Below, one piece after another: positions 17,852 to 27,388 of a stretch of DNA of 64,000 nt. Both the position numbers and the translations under genes were made by a program. The notes under the pieces are model-generated. The model had not been told where the DNA came from, made no database searches, and was given only the letters and a program-made list of their open reading frames with translations. Within the stretch, counting starts at the first letter, position 1, and every line of letters starts with the position of its first letter. The DNA comes from Betaproteobacteria bacterium Ga0077540 (GTDB lineage: Bacteria; Pseudomonadota; Gammaproteobacteria; Burkholderiales; Methylophilaceae): positions 1 to 64,000 of the forward strand of contig LNEP01000004.1 of the NCBI GenBank assembly GCA_001464125.1. Direction: 5' to 3'.

Positions 17852-18652
17852 TTATTGGATGCTGTTGCCAATTCTTGCGAACTTATCAAAATTAAACCAT
17901 ATATAAAATGCCTTGCCTACTAGGTTTTGCTCAGGGACAAAGCCCCAAACGCGACTATCGGAGCTATTATCACGATTATCGCCCATGGCAAAGTAATGAC
18001 CTTGAGGCACCGTAATCGCTTGCCCACTCATCAGCTTGGCCCCAAGTGAACCAGACTCATATTGATTCACCAAGTCATGAATCAATATATCGTGCTTGAC
18101 CTCGCCCAAGGTCTCTTGGTAACGCAAAGCTTGAATAGTGACATCGCGGTCTTGGTTATTCTCATCTTTAGTTTGCAATGTATAGATAAAATCATCCTCA
18201 TCATTCACATTGAGCACTTTGCCATTAATACTTAAGCGCTTGTTGTGATACTGAATCACATCGCCTGGCAAACCCACTACACGTTTAATATAGTCAATGG
18301 TTGGATCTGGCGGGTAATGGAATACAAATACGTCACCCCGCGCTGGTTCGTTGACTTCTATAAAGGTATTGTTTAAGACGGGCACACGCAAACCATAGGT
18401 AAATTTGTTCACTAAAATATAATCACCTGCCAACAACGTAGGCATCATAGAGCCTGAAGGGATTTTGAATGGTTCTACTAGAAATGAACGGATGACAAAC
18501 ACCAACAGAATCACTGGGAAAAAACTTTTGCTGTATTCCACATACCAAGGTTCTTCTGCGTTATTTCTTAATTTACGCAGCACCAGAATATCCAACAGCC
18601 AGATGACACCGGTAATGATCAGTATGACTAGCATAAACAAAGCAAAATACAT
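17852..18652 (-). CDS. lepB: Signal peptidase I
   Basis: Cleaves signal peptides of exported proteins at the periplasmic face of the inner membrane. The 266-aa protein has two N-terminal membrane segments (about residues 2-24 and 44-58). The catalytic Ser lies in PSGSMMPT (Ser68) and the catalytic Lys in DYIKRVVGLPGD (Lys123). The C-terminal blocks GHYFAMGDNRDNSSDSR and GFVPEQNLVGKAF are intact. It follows lepA by 38 bases. Confidence 0.96.
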   Translation of the reverse strand: MYFALFMLVILIITGVIWLLDILVLRKLRNNAEEPWYVEYSKSFFPVILLVFVIRSFLVEPFKIPSGSMMPTLLAGDYILVNKFTYGLRVPVLNNTFIEVNEPARGDVFVFHYPPDPTIDYIKRVVGLPGDVIQYHNKRLSINGKVLNVNDEDDFIYTLQTKDENNQDRDVTIQALRYQETLGEVKHDILIHDLVNQYESGSLGAKLMSGQAITVPQGHYFAMGDNRDNSSDSRVWGFVPEQNLVGKAFYIWFNFDKFARIGNSIQ

Positions 18653-18690
18653 GGTTATCCCTTAATAGATTTTATTATTTTAACGAACGC

Positions 18691-20484
18691 TTACTTATCT
18701 TCTACGCGTAAAATTGCTAGGAAGGCCTCTTGTGGTATCTCCACATTACCCACCTGCTTCATGCGTTTCTTACCTTCTTTTTGTTTCTCAAGCAGTTTAC
18801 GTTTACGCGTAATATCGCCGCCATAACATTTGGCCAACACATTTTTGCGCATAGCCTTTACGGTTTCACGCGCAATAATATTGGCACCGATGACAGCTTG
18901 AATCGCGACATCAAACATTTGACGCGGAATCAACTCACGCATCTTCGCCGCGACTTCACGTCCGCGGTAAACGCTGTTACTTCTATGCACAATTAAGCTC
19001 AACGCGTCCACGCGCTCACCGTTAACCATAATATCAAGCTTCACCAAATCCGCAGCACGGAACTCTAAAAACTCATAGTCCATCGATGCGTAGCCGCGGG
19101 ATACCGACTTCAGTTTATCAAAGAAATCCAGTACCACTTCATTCAGCGGCATTTCATAGCTCAACATCACTTGCCTACCCATGTATTGCATATTGCGCTG
19201 AATACCGCGCTTGTTGTTACATAGCGTCATCACCGGCCCCACATAATCTTGTGGCATCAACAAATTCACTACAATCATCGGTTCGCGAATCTCTTCAACA
19301 CGTGATGGCTCTGGCAAGCGCGATGGATTCTCAATCTGAACCACCTCGCCTGACTTGAGCAATAACTCGTAGATTACCGTTGGTGCTGTGGTAATCAAAT
19401 CCATATCGTACTCGCGCTCTAAGCGCTCTTGCACGATTTCCATGTGCAGCAAACCCAAGAAGCCGCAACGGAAACCAAACCCTAGCGCCGTAGAGTTTTC
19501 TGGCTCAAACATCAGACTGGAGTCATTCAAGCTTAGCTTTTCCAGTGCAGTTCGTAGCGCTTCAAACTGATTAGACTCCACTGGGTACAAGCCAGCAAAC
19601 ACCTGTGGTTTAACCTCTTTAAACCCTGCCAATGGCTCACTGGCAGGCCTCCCGGCCAAGGTTACAGTGTCACCAACTTTGGCTGCAGCTAGCTCTTTAA
19701 TGCCGGCAATCACAAACCCTACTTCACCAGCTGACAATTGCTGCTTTTGCACAGATTTTGGCGTAAACACGCCAACTTGCTCGCACAAGTACTCAGCACC
19801 AGTCGCCATCAAGCGAATTTTTTCTTTAGGTTTTAGAGCACCATCCACCACTCGTACCAGCATTACCACACCGACGTAATTATCAAACCACGCATCAATG
19901 ACCAGTGCCTTTAGCGGCGCATTCTCATCGCCTTTAGGTGCTGGCACTTTGGCTACCACTGCCTCTAACACATCACGCACACCCTCGCCCGTTTTGGCAG
20001 AACAACGTACCGCATCGGTTGCGTCCACCCCAATCACATCTTCAATTTCTTGAATCACACGGTCAGGGTCAGCCGATGGCAGATCAATCTTGTTCAATAC
20101 AGCCGTTACTTCAACACCCAAATCAATAGCGGTATAACAATTGGCGACACTTTGCGCCTCTACACCTTGGCTAGCATCTACCACCAGTAGCGCGCCCTCA
20201 CATGCGGATAGCGAGCGTGAAACTTCGTAGCTAAAATCCACATGGCCAGGGGTATCGATTAAATTCAAGTGGTACACTTGTCCGTCATTAGCTTTGTATT
20301 GCAAGGCCGCAGTTTGCGCTTTAATGGTAATGCCGCGCTCACGCTCAATATCCATGCTGTCTAGCACTTGCGCTTCCATTTCACGGTCAGCCAAGCCACC
20401 GCACAATTGGATAATACGATCAGCCAATGTGGATTTACCGTGGTCGATGTGAGCAATAATGGAGAAGTTGCGGATATTTTTCAT
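18691..20484 (-). CDS. lepA: Elongation factor 4 (LepA)
   Basis: Ribosome-associated translational GTPase implicated in ribosome biogenesis and recovery of stalled translation. The 597-aa protein has full-length architecture: P-loop [49 protein letters not shown], and the LepA-specific C-terminal domain with [30 protein letters not shown] hexamer at 20545-20550 on the minus strand is a plausible -10. The 5' leader holds a GC-rich hairpin. Confidence 0.97.
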   Translation of the reverse strand: MKNIRNFSIIAHIDHGKSTLADRIIQLCGGLADREMEAQVLDSMDIERERGITIKAQTAALQYKANDGQVYHLNLIDTPGHVDFSYEVSRSLSACEGALLVVDASQGVEAQSVANCYTAIDLGVEVTAVLNKIDLPSADPDRVIQEIEDVIGVDATDAVRCSAKTGEGVRDVLEAVVAKVPAPKGDENAPLKALVIDAWFDNYVGVVMLVRVVDGALKPKEKIRLMATGAEYLCEQVGVFTPKSVQKQQLSAGEVGFVIAGIKELAAAKVGDTVTLAGRPASEPLAGFKEVKPQVFAGLYPVESNQFEALRTALEKLSLNDSSLMFEPENSTALGFGFRCGFLGLLHMEIVQERLEREYDMDLITTAPTVIYELLLKSGEVVQIENPSRLPEPSRVEEIREPMIVVNLLMPQDYVGPVMTLCNNKRGIQRNMQYMGRQVMLSYEMPLNEVVLDFFDKLKSVSRGYASMDYEFLEFRAADLVKLDIMVNGERVDALSLIVHRSNSVYRGREVAAKMRELIPRQMFDVAIQAVIGANIIARETVKAMRKNVLAKCYGGDITRKRKLLEKQKEGKKRMKQVGNVEIPQEAFLAILRVEDK

Positions 20485-20511
20485 TGTCTACTTTAGTGTT
20501 TAAAAACAGGT

Positions 20512-20534
20512 AAGGCGCATAGCGCGCCTTTTTT
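20512..20534 (+). terminator. Terminator-like hairpin, plus strand
   Basis: AAGGCGC and GCGCCTT pair around a five-base loop and are followed by TTTT on the plus strand. No plus-strand gene ends here; on the minus strand the same hairpin falls in the lepA 5' leader. It may stop antisense transcription or shape the lepA leader. Confidence 0.4.
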
Positions 20535-20618
20535 AAGTTGCGTGATTTTACTACAAACGCTTGATTAGGTTGTAATTAATTGCATCTTGACCATACATAA
20601 TCTAGTTAAAAACGACAG

Positions 20619-20644
20619 TAAAAATGGCAGATTAATGTCTGCCA
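20619..20644 (-). terminator. Terminator-like hairpin, minus strand
   Basis: TGGCAG and CTGCCA pair around ATTAATGT (plus-strand reading), and on the minus strand the stem is followed by TTTTTA. It lies upstream of the lepA promoter, so it would end a minus-strand transcript that starts between here and the AsmA-like gene, for which no gene is annotated. Confidence 0.4.
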
Positions 20645-20890
20645 AAACACACTCAACAGTGACACGCCCACTTCTATCTATGTAAAAAGAGACGAATACA
20701 CAACAGAACCAGCTGCTATCAACAATATTCGGTAGGTTTTAGGTGATTCACTACCCCAAGCAAATCATCTGTAGTAAACTGAAAAAGCGTTATAGATGAT
20801 TTAGTAAACGCTGAATCTTCGCGCAAAATATCAAGTGCATTGCACCTGTTTGCAGCCAGCAGGCACAATTTAAAGTGATATCAATTGGTA

Positions 20891-20910
20891 CGTTAAATGA
20901 CGATTTAACG
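20891..20910 (+). promoter_or_regulatory. Hairpin abutting the ribosome site of the AsmA-like gene
   Basis: CGTTAAAT-GACG-ATTTAACG is a perfect 8-bp stem with a tetraloop. It is followed at once by GAGCAAGG, the ribosome site of the gene starting at 20925. It could tune translation or be the centre of an operator; AT-richness limits confidence. Confidence 0.4.
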
Positions 20911-20924
20911 GAGCAAGGACTCGC

Positions 20925-23804
20925 ATGAATTTATTAACGGTTTACTGCAGAACCAGCAAGGGCGCCAGGGCTTTGTCATTAAAAAACAAAGTGTTGCCGC
21001 CTAGCCACATGCAAGTACTTACCAAAACAGATAGCAAGCAAGATGCTAAATCTGTCATGCTAGCGATTGGTAAACTCACAGAATACCAATACACACAAAT
21101 CCTGATTCAACTGATTAATGATGGCTTCATCATCGCCAAAAGTGATTTTGACGAAACTGCATTTTTTGCATCCAACACCATCCACCCTATGGTGGTGGAA
21201 GAACTCCAGACCAAACAGTTTTTCGACACCAGTTTTGGTAGCGCAATTACCAGATCAGCTAGCTCTAACCCTGTTCCCACACTACCTAAGTCAGACTCAA
21301 AACAAGATGGTAAAGCACGTGCACAGGCGGAGTTAGATGAAGAAGCTGACAATATCGCCCAAGTGCAAGCAGCTATTCAACGCAAGCTAAAACTGGAAGC
21401 AGAAGCAGAGGCGAAAGCCAAGGCAGAAGCACAGGCCAGAGCTGAGGCGGAAGCAAAAGCCAGAGCTGAGGCGGAAGCAAAAGCCAGAGCTGAGGCAGAA
21501 GCAAAAGCCAGAGCAGAAGCAGAAGCAAAAGCCAGAGCAGAAGCGGAGGCGAAAGCCAAGGCAGAAGCGGAAGCACAGGCCAGAGCAGAAGCGGAGGCGA
21601 AAGCCAAGGCAGAAGCGGAAGCACAGGCCAGAGCAGAAGCAGAGGCGAAAGCCAAGGCAGAAGCACAGGCCAGAGCTGAGGCAGAAGCGGAAGCAAAAGC
21701 CAAGGCAGAGGCGGAAGCAAAAGCTAGAGCAGAAGCGGAAGCACAGGCCAGAGCAGAAGCAGAGGCGAAAGCCAAGGCAGAAGCGGAAGCAAAAGCCAAG
21801 GCAGAGGCGGAGGCAAAAGCCAAGGCGGAAGCTGAGGCAAAAGCCAAGGCAGAGGCAAAAGCTAGAGCAGAAGCTGAGGCGAAAGCCAAAGCAGAAGCGG
21901 AGGCGGAAGCTGAGGCGAAAGCCAAGGCGGAAGCGGAAGCAAAAGCCAAGGCAGAAGCAAAAGCTAGAGCAGAAGCTGAGGCGAAAGCCAAGGCAGAAGC
22001 GGAAGCGGAAGCCAAGGCAGAGGCAGAGGCGAAAGCCAAGGCAGAGGCGGAGGCGAAAGCCAAAGCAGAAGCGGAAGCACAGGCCAGAGCAGAAGCGGAA
22101 GCACAGGCCAGAGCAGAAGCGGAAGCGAAAGCCAAGGCAGAAGCACAAGCTAGAGCAGAAGCGGAAGCGAAAGCCAAGGCAGAAGCGGAAGCACAAGCTA
22201 GAGCAGAAGCGGAAGCGAAAGCCAAGGCAGAGGCAGAGGCGAAAGCCAAGGCAGAGGCAGAGGCGAAAGCCAAGGCAGAAGCGGAGGCGAAAGCCAAGGC
22301 AGAGGCTGAGTCAGAAATCGCTGCCATTTTAGCCAAACATCAACACAAACCTGCAACACAAACCAAACCCTATATCGATATTGATGAAGGGGCATTTGGC
22401 GATACTTTTTCGGCAATTGATGAAGATGATGACCGTTGGCATCCATCTGATCATCAGACAGAAGAAGATGAATCCACGACCAATATTTTTAAAAACATCG
22501 CTGCAAGTATTCAAGAAAAAAGCAAGGCATCAAGCACTAGAAGTCGCTTTTCGATACTAAAAGCAGTTGGTTTAATCTTGCATTATTTGGTCACATTCGT
22601 TACACGCTTACTAGGCCCACTTGTGCTCGCACTTGTAGGTTTAATCATTGTGATGGCGCTGCTTAGCCACCTGACAATTGTGATGAGTCCATTCGTTGAA
22701 CGTGCTGAGACATTTGCTAGCAACAACATTGGTGAACGCATCAAAATCCACAAAATGCATACATCGCTGCTACCTGTGCCACGACTGGTGTTAGATCATG
22801 TGGATGTAGGCAATACATCTGATATACAAATTAAATCCGTGAGTGTTGCGCTCACATGGAGCACCTTATTCACCGAACCTACACCAATTAATCAAATAGA
22901 ATTAGCCAGCATGTCTGTCACCCCATCGCAAATCAAAAGGATGGCAGGTTGGTTCAGTCATATGCAGACGCAATCAGAGGTGCAAGTATCAAATCTTGTA
23001 TTGCGTGATATTACAATCCAACTGAGTAAAACCAAACTGCCTCCATTTCAGGCGGCAATCTCGCTTAACCCAGCTGGAAAGGTTGCGTCTGCAACTATCT
23101 CGCTGGCAGATCAAGATGTGAGTGCCTCGCTTACACCATATGGTGATCATTATAAATGCTCGCTACAAGCGAAAAAGTTTACACTCCCTATTGGTGCGCC
23201 CGTTATGCTACAAGCGCTCAAAGCTGAAGGAGAGATAGATGCAGATACACTCCATATTCAGCATATAGAAGCCAATCTATATGGTGGAAATATGGAAGGC
23301 AATGCTTCATTCGCTTGGACTAATGATTGGCAATTTGCTGGCAAATTGAATATTAAAGATACTAGCTTAGAGGGTTTGGTGCCTAGCTTCAGTACGATAC
23401 AAGCCAAAGGAGACTTAACCACCGAGATTGATTTTTCATCGAATGCGCAGGAGATTGAGTCCATTTTTGACAAACCTACACTTAAAGCGAGATTTAACAT
23501 TGATAAAGGTGAGGTTGGCTGGATTGATATTATTCGCGCGATTCAAGTAGCTAAAAAGAATATGGCCATCAATGGCAGTACCAATTTTGATCAGTTGATC
23601 GGTCAATTATCTGTCAACAATGGTCGATACACTTATGAACAACTGACGCTTAAGTCAGGCAATATGCGAGCTTCCGGCGCATTTTCTATTCTAGAGAACC
23701 AACAACTCAAAGGTAGCATACGTGTTAACCTCAACACCCCCTCACGCAAGGTCAAATCGACATTACAGCTTTCGGGTTCCACCACACATCCACAGACCAA
23801 GTAA
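20925..23804 (+). CDS. AsmA-like membrane protein with N-terminal domain and long TolA-type Ala/Glu/Lys helix
   Basis: A 959-aa protein in four parts. Residues 1-90 form a small domain ([33 protein letters not shown]) like the winged-helix-type modules seen in betaproteobacterial regulators. Residues about 155-463 are an uninterrupted AEAxAxAEAxAR/K repeat that should form a single alpha helix or coiled coil, like the TolA stalk. An acidic linker ([18 protein letters not shown]) and one membrane segment (about 561-585, [19 protein letters not shown]) follow. The last 370 residues resemble AsmA-family periplasmic domains of outer-membrane lipid/protein homeostasis ([46 protein letters not shown]). 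With N-in topology the helix is cytoplasmic, unlike TolA. Single gene with its own terminator. Confidence 0.8.
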   Translation: MNLLTVYCRTSKGARALSLKNKVLPPSHMQVLTKTDSKQDAKSVMLAIGKLTEYQYTQILIQLINDGFIIAKSDFDETAFFASNTIHPMVVEELQTKQFFDTSFGSAITRSASSNPVPTLPKSDSKQDGKARAQAELDEEADNIAQVQAAIQRKLKLEAEAEAKAKAEAQARAEAEAKARAEAEAKARAEAEAKARAEAEAKARAEAEAKAKAEAEAQARAEAEAKAKAEAEAQARAEAEAKAKAEAQARAEAEAEAKAKAEAEAKARAEAEAQARAEAEAKAKAEAEAKAKAEAEAKAKAEAEAKAKAEAKARAEAEAKAKAEAEAEAEAKAKAEAEAKAKAEAKARAEAEAKAKAEAEAEAKAEAEAKAKAEAEAKAKAEAEAQARAEAEAQARAEAEAKAKAEAQARAEAEAKAKAEAEAQARAEAEAKAKAEAEAKAKAEAEAKAKAEAEAKAKAEAESEIAAILAKHQHKPATQTKPYIDIDEGAFGDTFSAIDEDDDRWHPSDHQTEEDESTTNIFKNIAASIQEKSKASSTRSRFSILKAVGLILHYLVTFVTRLLGPLVLALVGLIIVMALLSHLTIVMSPFVERAETFASNNIGERIKIHKMHTSLLPVPRLVLDHVDVGNTSDIQIKSVSVALTWSTLFTEPTPINQIELASMSVTPSQIKRMAGWFSHMQTQSEVQVSNLVLRDITIQLSKTKLPPFQAAISLNPAGKVASATISLADQDVSASLTPYGDHYKCSLQAKKFTLPIGAPVMLQALKAEGEIDADTLHIQHIEANLYGGNMEGNASFAWTNDWQFAGKLNIKDTSLEGLVPSFSTIQAKGDLTTEIDFSSNAQEIESIFDKPTLKARFNIDKGEVGWIDIIRAIQVAKKNMAINGSTNFDQLIGQLSVNNGRYTYEQLTLKSGNMRASGAFSILENQQLKGSIRVNLNTPSRKVKSTLQLSGSTTHPQTK
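21390..22313 (+). repeat. Tandem repeat encoding the Ala/Glu/Lys helix
   Basis: About 920 bases of degenerate tandem units, mostly 24 or 18 bases (for example GCAGAAGCGGAGGCGAAAGC with AAGG), each coding AEAEAKAK-type peptides. Synonymous third positions (GCA/GCG/GCC/GCT, GAA/GAG) vary between copies while identical blocks recur, which points to repeated expansion. Because units are multiples of three bases the frame stays open. It also keeps long false ORFs open on the minus strand. Confidence 0.9.
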
Positions 23805-23824
23805 TGAATAGCCGTTTACATAAA

Positions 23825-23855
23825 AAAAGCCGCTTGTACGATACAAGCGGCTTTT
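23825..23855 (+). terminator. Terminator between the AsmA-like gene and degQ
   Basis: A perfect 14-bp stem AAAAGCCGCTTGTA-CGA-TACAAGCGGCTTTT begins 20 bases after the AsmA-like stop. A-rich and T-rich flanks mean it can act in both directions. The degQ gene converges from the right. Confidence 0.85.
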
Positions 23856-23923
23856 GTTTGTGGCCAAATAATAGATATGCTATTTGACTTTAGTTGTTGT
23901 GTAGCAAATTAATTATGCATGGG

Positions 23924-25345
23924 CTATTTATTAACTTTAATTGGCACATACAAAGTATTTTCTCCACGCAATACTAGTATTGCTACCGTTTTTCCAGCAG
24001 GCACCGCATTAATTTGCTTATTAAACAGATCAACACTTTGACTCTCGCTGTTATTTAAACCTAGCACCACATCTCCACGACGAATACCCGCTTGCGCCGC
24101 TACACCTGTGCTCTCAATGACAAGCAGCCCATTTTTACCATTCAGCTTTTTCTTTTGTTGCGGGGTCAGCTCCTTTAAGGTGAGACCTATTTTATTTGCT
24201 TCAGCTTTGGGTGCCGTTTTGCTTGGTGCTGCTACTTCAGAAGGGTCAGTTGGCATTTCACCCACGCCAACATTCACTGTTTTAACTGCACCCTTACGCA
24301 TAATTTCGACTGGCACTAATTTACCTGGCTTGGCACTTCCAACCACACGTGGCAAATCACTAGACACCACAATCTGCTTACCATCGAATTTGGTAATCAC
24401 ATCACCAGCCTCTAAACCACCTTTGTCCGCTGGCCCATTTTTCTCCACACCTGCGACAAGCGCCCCGTTGGTATTTTTCATACCAAACGACTCAGCTAGC
24501 TCTTTGGTAAGCTCTTGAATAGCAATGCCTAACCAGCCGCGAGTTATTTTTCCAGTGGATTTTAATTGATTGGAAATATCTATCGCCACATCAATTGGAA
24601 TGCTAAACGACAAGCCCATTGAACCACCGCTACGACTGTAGATTTGCGAGTTAATCCCCACCACTTCACCACGTAAATTAAACAAAGGACCACCTGAGTT
24701 ACCTGGGTTGATGGCCACGTCAGTTTGAATAAATGGTACAAAGTTCTCTTGTGGTAAAGCACGGCCCTTAGCACTCACTATGCCTGCTGTCATTGTGTTT
24801 TCCAAACCAAACGGAGAACCAATCGCCGCCACCCACTCCCCTACTTTTAAAGTGTTCGGATCACCGACAGTCACTTTTGGCAGATTAGTTGCTTCGATTT
24901 TAATCAAAGCCACATCGGTACGCTTGTCTGCACCAATAATTTTAGCTTTGAACTCACGCTTATCAGATAGCTTGACCAACACTTCATCAGCTTCGTTTAT
25001 CACATGCGCATTGGTTAAAATATAACCGTCCTGACTAATGATAAAACCAGAACCCAAAGATTGCGTTTTGTACTCTTGCCCACCTTGCCCAGGCACTTGT
25101 CCTGGAGGCATGCCCGGGATGCCAAAGCGCTTGAAAAATTCTTGTAAATTTTCGTCATCTGGCATACCCGGAAAAGGTGACATGCCATTGTTCTGCGCAA
25201 CAGAAGTAATACTAATATTAACGACTGCAGGCCCTTGTTTTTCAGCCAACTCTGTAAAATCTGGTAAATCTTTTGCATAGGCATGCATAGTATTGATTGA
25301 CATTGCAATCAACAAAAACGTACTAGAAATCCATTTTTTCAACAT
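23924..25345 (-). CDS. mucD: Periplasmic serine protease, DegQ/MucD (HtrA) family
   Basis: Degrades misfolded envelope proteins. The 473-aa protein has a signal peptide (KKWISSTFLLIAMSINTMHAYA). The trypsin-like triad is visible as His114 in LTNAHVI, Asp144 in KRTDVALIK and Ser217 in NPGNSGGPLF. Two PDZ domains follow (about 270-365, and about 395-470 with GLLVIESTGVAAQAGIRRGD). A Gly/Pro/Met-rich LA-loop lies at 52-90. It is the last gene of the sigma-E operon (rpoE-rseA-mucB-rseC-mucD), so it is probably sigma-E controlled. Confidence 0.94.
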   Translation of the reverse strand: MLKKWISSTFLLIAMSINTMHAYAKDLPDFTELAEKQGPAVVNISITSVAQNNGMSPFPGMPDDENLQEFFKRFGIPGMPPGQVPGQGGQEYKTQSLGSGFIISQDGYILTNAHVINEADEVLVKLSDKREFKAKIIGADKRTDVALIKIEATNLPKVTVGDPNTLKVGEWVAAIGSPFGLENTMTAGIVSAKGRALPQENFVPFIQTDVAINPGNSGGPLFNLRGEVVGINSQIYSRSGGSMGLSFSIPIDVAIDISNQLKSTGKITRGWLGIAIQELTKELAESFGMKNTNGALVAGVEKNGPADKGGLEAGDVITKFDGKQIVVSSDLPRVVGSAKPGKLVPVEIMRKGAVKTVNVGVGEMPTDPSEVAAPSKTAPKAEANKIGLTLKELTPQQKKKLNGKNGLLVIESTGVAAQAGIRRGDVVLGLNNSESQSVDLFNKQINAVPAGKTVAILVLRGENTLYVPIKVNK

Positions 25346-25380
25346 CTAAATTTCCTTCTACTTATCCTCAAAGGTTAACG

Positions 25381-25863
25381 TTAATTGGCAAATGTTATTG
25401 TCCTATCATCACTTGCCAATCTTAAAATGATAGGTTGTTGCATTACAAAGTATTGATTAGAGGCAGTAAAGCCCTTGACCCACAGCAGCCCAACAATCAA
25501 ACCGGCCAGTGCTGCCAGCATCACCACTCCGTTTGAATCATTGACTTGCATAGTTAATATGGAGGCAATAAGCATGGTTACAAGCGGCAATATGTATAAC
25601 AGCAACGCACTCCATAACAGCGCTTGCTCATTGATACCGACGATGACGCTTTGCCCAACAGAGGCGTTGATATTGTTATTTGCTTTAAAAGCAGTAGAAC
25701 GATGGGCAAATAATTTGCCCCAAATAGAATTGCCGCAGCCACGTGTTTGTCCACACAAACCACAAGCTGTTTTACGCTCAATTTCTAATACAGCAATATT
25801 AGATGCATCTGGGTTACTCTCGTTAGCTTCCAGAGATAGGATTACTGCGCGCTCTTCAATCAT
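25381..25863 (-). CDS. rseC: RseC/MucC-type SoxR-reducing protein
   Basis: A 160-aa inner-membrane protein of the RseC/MucC family. The N-terminal half has the cysteine motif CGLCGQTRGCG (about residues 35-45), and two membrane helices occur near 85-105 and 110-130 (LLWSALLLYILPLVTMLIASI and VVMLAALAGLIVGLLWV). In E. coli RseC contributes modestly to sigma-E control and to SoxR reduction. It lies 17 bases after mucB. Confidence 0.88.
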   Translation of the reverse strand: MIEERAVILSLEANESNPDASNIAVLEIERKTACGLCGQTRGCGNSIWGKLFAHRSTAFKANNNINASVGQSVIVGINEQALLWSALLLYILPLVTMLIASILTMQVNDSNGVVMLAALAGLIVGLLWVKGFTASNQYFVMQQPIILRLASDDRTITFAN

Positions 25864-25880
25864 GATGTGCTAGGAGGGAA

Positions 25881-26852
25881 TTATTTGTTTGCTGTGGTTT
25901 GCGTTTGCTTACTAAAGCTGACTGCTTTGGCGATTTGTTGGACAGTTTGTGCAGGCACTTCACCCACTACGATGACTTGATAGCCCTCAACTACGTTTGC
26001 ACAAATATTGGTAGAACCCAGTACTTTGTGCCCCATTTTTGGACGGTCACCTTTTTTTATAGGCTCAATAAACATAGAGACTGAAGCAATGCCATCCGAA
26101 AAAATCACTTGATTTACCACTGTGGACTTACCGGGCACAATGTGTTCAATGTGATCAATTTTACGGTAGCCAGGTGGTAGGTTAGCAACCACCCAATTAG
26201 TAGTTACATGATTGACCGTTGTTTCTTCTTCCATCACATATTGCTTAGTCAAATCAATTTTTGGTTGAAACCAATTGAGATCATGTGTATTCAACATACT
26301 TAGCTGCGTGAACCCAATTTGTTCTAGCACTTGCCCCTGACGGTCCATCAAAGACATCTTCACTAGCAGACCAAACTCCACATCTGACCAAACTTTAATA
26401 AAATAACGATAACCATCGTTTGGTACCAAATCTATGATTTGCGCATCTCTGCCCGCGATTCGCTCCACCATGCCTAATTTCGCTGTGTAACTATTTTTAA
26501 GTACGTCTAAATTAGTTGGCAACATGGCAGGAAACAAGTTTTGACCGCGACGCTTTTCAATCACCACTTTGTTATTTTTGGCATTAAAGATAACAATGTC
26601 ACTGCCTTCACTAAACACTTCACGTGGTTGACCATCCAACACCACATTACGTGTCAGTTCTCGGCCAGCATTATTCATGTGGGTAATTTGTACGGAGCGG
26701 GCTTGGTTGCCATTCTGGTAGACAAACACACCTTGGTAATTCAACTCTCTAGCCGCAAAAGCAGTTTTCTGCAAAGCGAGCCATGGGTCATCTAGCGCTT
26801 GAACATTAAGACTTGCACCAATAAAGGCACAAGCCAACATCCACCTAAACAT
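25881..26852 (-). CDS. mucB: Sigma-E regulatory protein MucB/RseB
   Basis: Periplasmic protein that binds the anti-sigma factor RseA and shields it from site-1 proteolysis until mislocalised lipopolysaccharide or lipoproteins displace it. The 323-aa protein has a signal peptide (residues 1-19, ending VQALDDP), the N-terminal LolA-like domain (ELNYQGVFVYQNGNQARSVQ) and a C-terminal domain containing VTTNWVVANLPPGYRK and HKVLGSTNICANVVEGYQV. It is 2 bases from rseA. Confidence 0.93.
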   Translation of the reverse strand: MFRWMLACAFIGASLNVQALDDPWLALQKTAFAARELNYQGVFVYQNGNQARSVQITHMNNAGRELTRNVVLDGQPREVFSEGSDIVIFNAKNNKVVIEKRRGQNLFPAMLPTNLDVLKNSYTAKLGMVERIAGRDAQIIDLVPNDGYRYFIKVWSDVEFGLLVKMSLMDRQGQVLEQIGFTQLSMLNTHDLNWFQPKIDLTKQYVMEEETTVNHVTTNWVVANLPPGYRKIDHIEHIVPGKSTVVNQVIFSDGIASVSMFIEPIKKGDRPKMGHKVLGSTNICANVVEGYQVIVVGEVPAQTVQQIAKAVSFSKQTQTTANK

Positions 26853-26854
26853 TA

Positions 26855-27331
26855 TTAGCGTTGCTCCGTGTATGAAACGTTTTGAATATAGTACGCAGCA
26901 CCATTAGGAGCATAAGTCTGATGGGCTGTTAAATATTCGCTAGGTAGGTTTTCTGCAATCTCTACAGGGCTCAACAAATTTTGCTCAGATTTCTGCTGCT
27001 GTAAGAGCATTAAGCCTACAAACATAACCGCTGTAACCGATGCTGCAACCGACCAGAAAGCGGTTTTTTTGAATAATGACTGTTTCAACTTGGCTTCTGT
27101 GGCCTGAGCTGCAGCTGGCGCTAGCACTGTAGGCTCGTTATCAATTGCATCCATGATACGACTGGTCATATCACAATGAAATGCATGCTCGCCACGCATC
27201 ACATCACCAATCATATGATAAGCATTCCAAGCACGTCTTAGTTCACCGTCAGATTTAGCCACAATCAATAGATGGTCTGCGTTACTGGTGTTAAATTCAC
27301 CATCCATCAAGGCGGATAATTGTTCTTTCAT
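26855..27331 (-). CDS. rseA: Anti-sigma-E factor RseA
   Basis: A 158-aa single-pass protein. The cytoplasmic N-terminal domain begins MKEQLSALMDGEFNTSNAD and holds the sigma-binding helices (ELRRAWNAYHMIGDVMRGE). A membrane helix lies near residues 92-110 (FWSVAASVTAVMFVGLMLL), and a short periplasmic tail follows. It retains RpoE at the membrane until cleaved by DegS and RseP-type proteases. Position directly after rpoE and before mucB is conserved. Confidence 0.92.
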   Translation of the reverse strand: MKEQLSALMDGEFNTSNADHLLIVAKSDGELRRAWNAYHMIGDVMRGEHAFHCDMTSRIMDAIDNEPTVLAPAAAQATEAKLKQSLFKKTAFWSVAASVTAVMFVGLMLLQQQKSEQNLLSPVEIAENLPSEYLTAHQTYAPNGAAYYIQNVSYTEQR

Positions 27332-27388
27332 ACTAACCCCGTAGTTCTATCTTTATGTTTTATGTTCAACAAAATGAATAACTGAGCA

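Larger units (their letters stand above)
20485..20924. other. 440-base intergenic region between lepA and the AsmA-like gene
   Basis: No coding sequence is convincing here. It holds the presumed lepA promoter (minus strand, -10 TAAAAT at 20545-20550), a plus-strand terminator-like hairpin (20512-20534), a minus-strand terminator-like hairpin (20619-20644), a 9-bp inverted repeat AAATCATCT/AGATGATTT (20762-20770 and 20794-20802) and a hairpin just before the ribosome site of the AsmA-like gene (20891-20910). This is the most structured non-coding stretch of the window. Confidence 0.6.

Noticed and set aside
21390-22313. CRISPR-like periodic repeat
   Set aside because: Units are contiguous 18-24-base coding repeats without unique spacers, and no cas genes are present.
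21377-22336. Long minus-strand ORFs (319, 269 and 115 aa) opposite the repeat
   Set aside because: They are open only because the repeat lacks stops in several frames; the products are pure SALAFA- or CFRF-type low complexity with no ribosome site.
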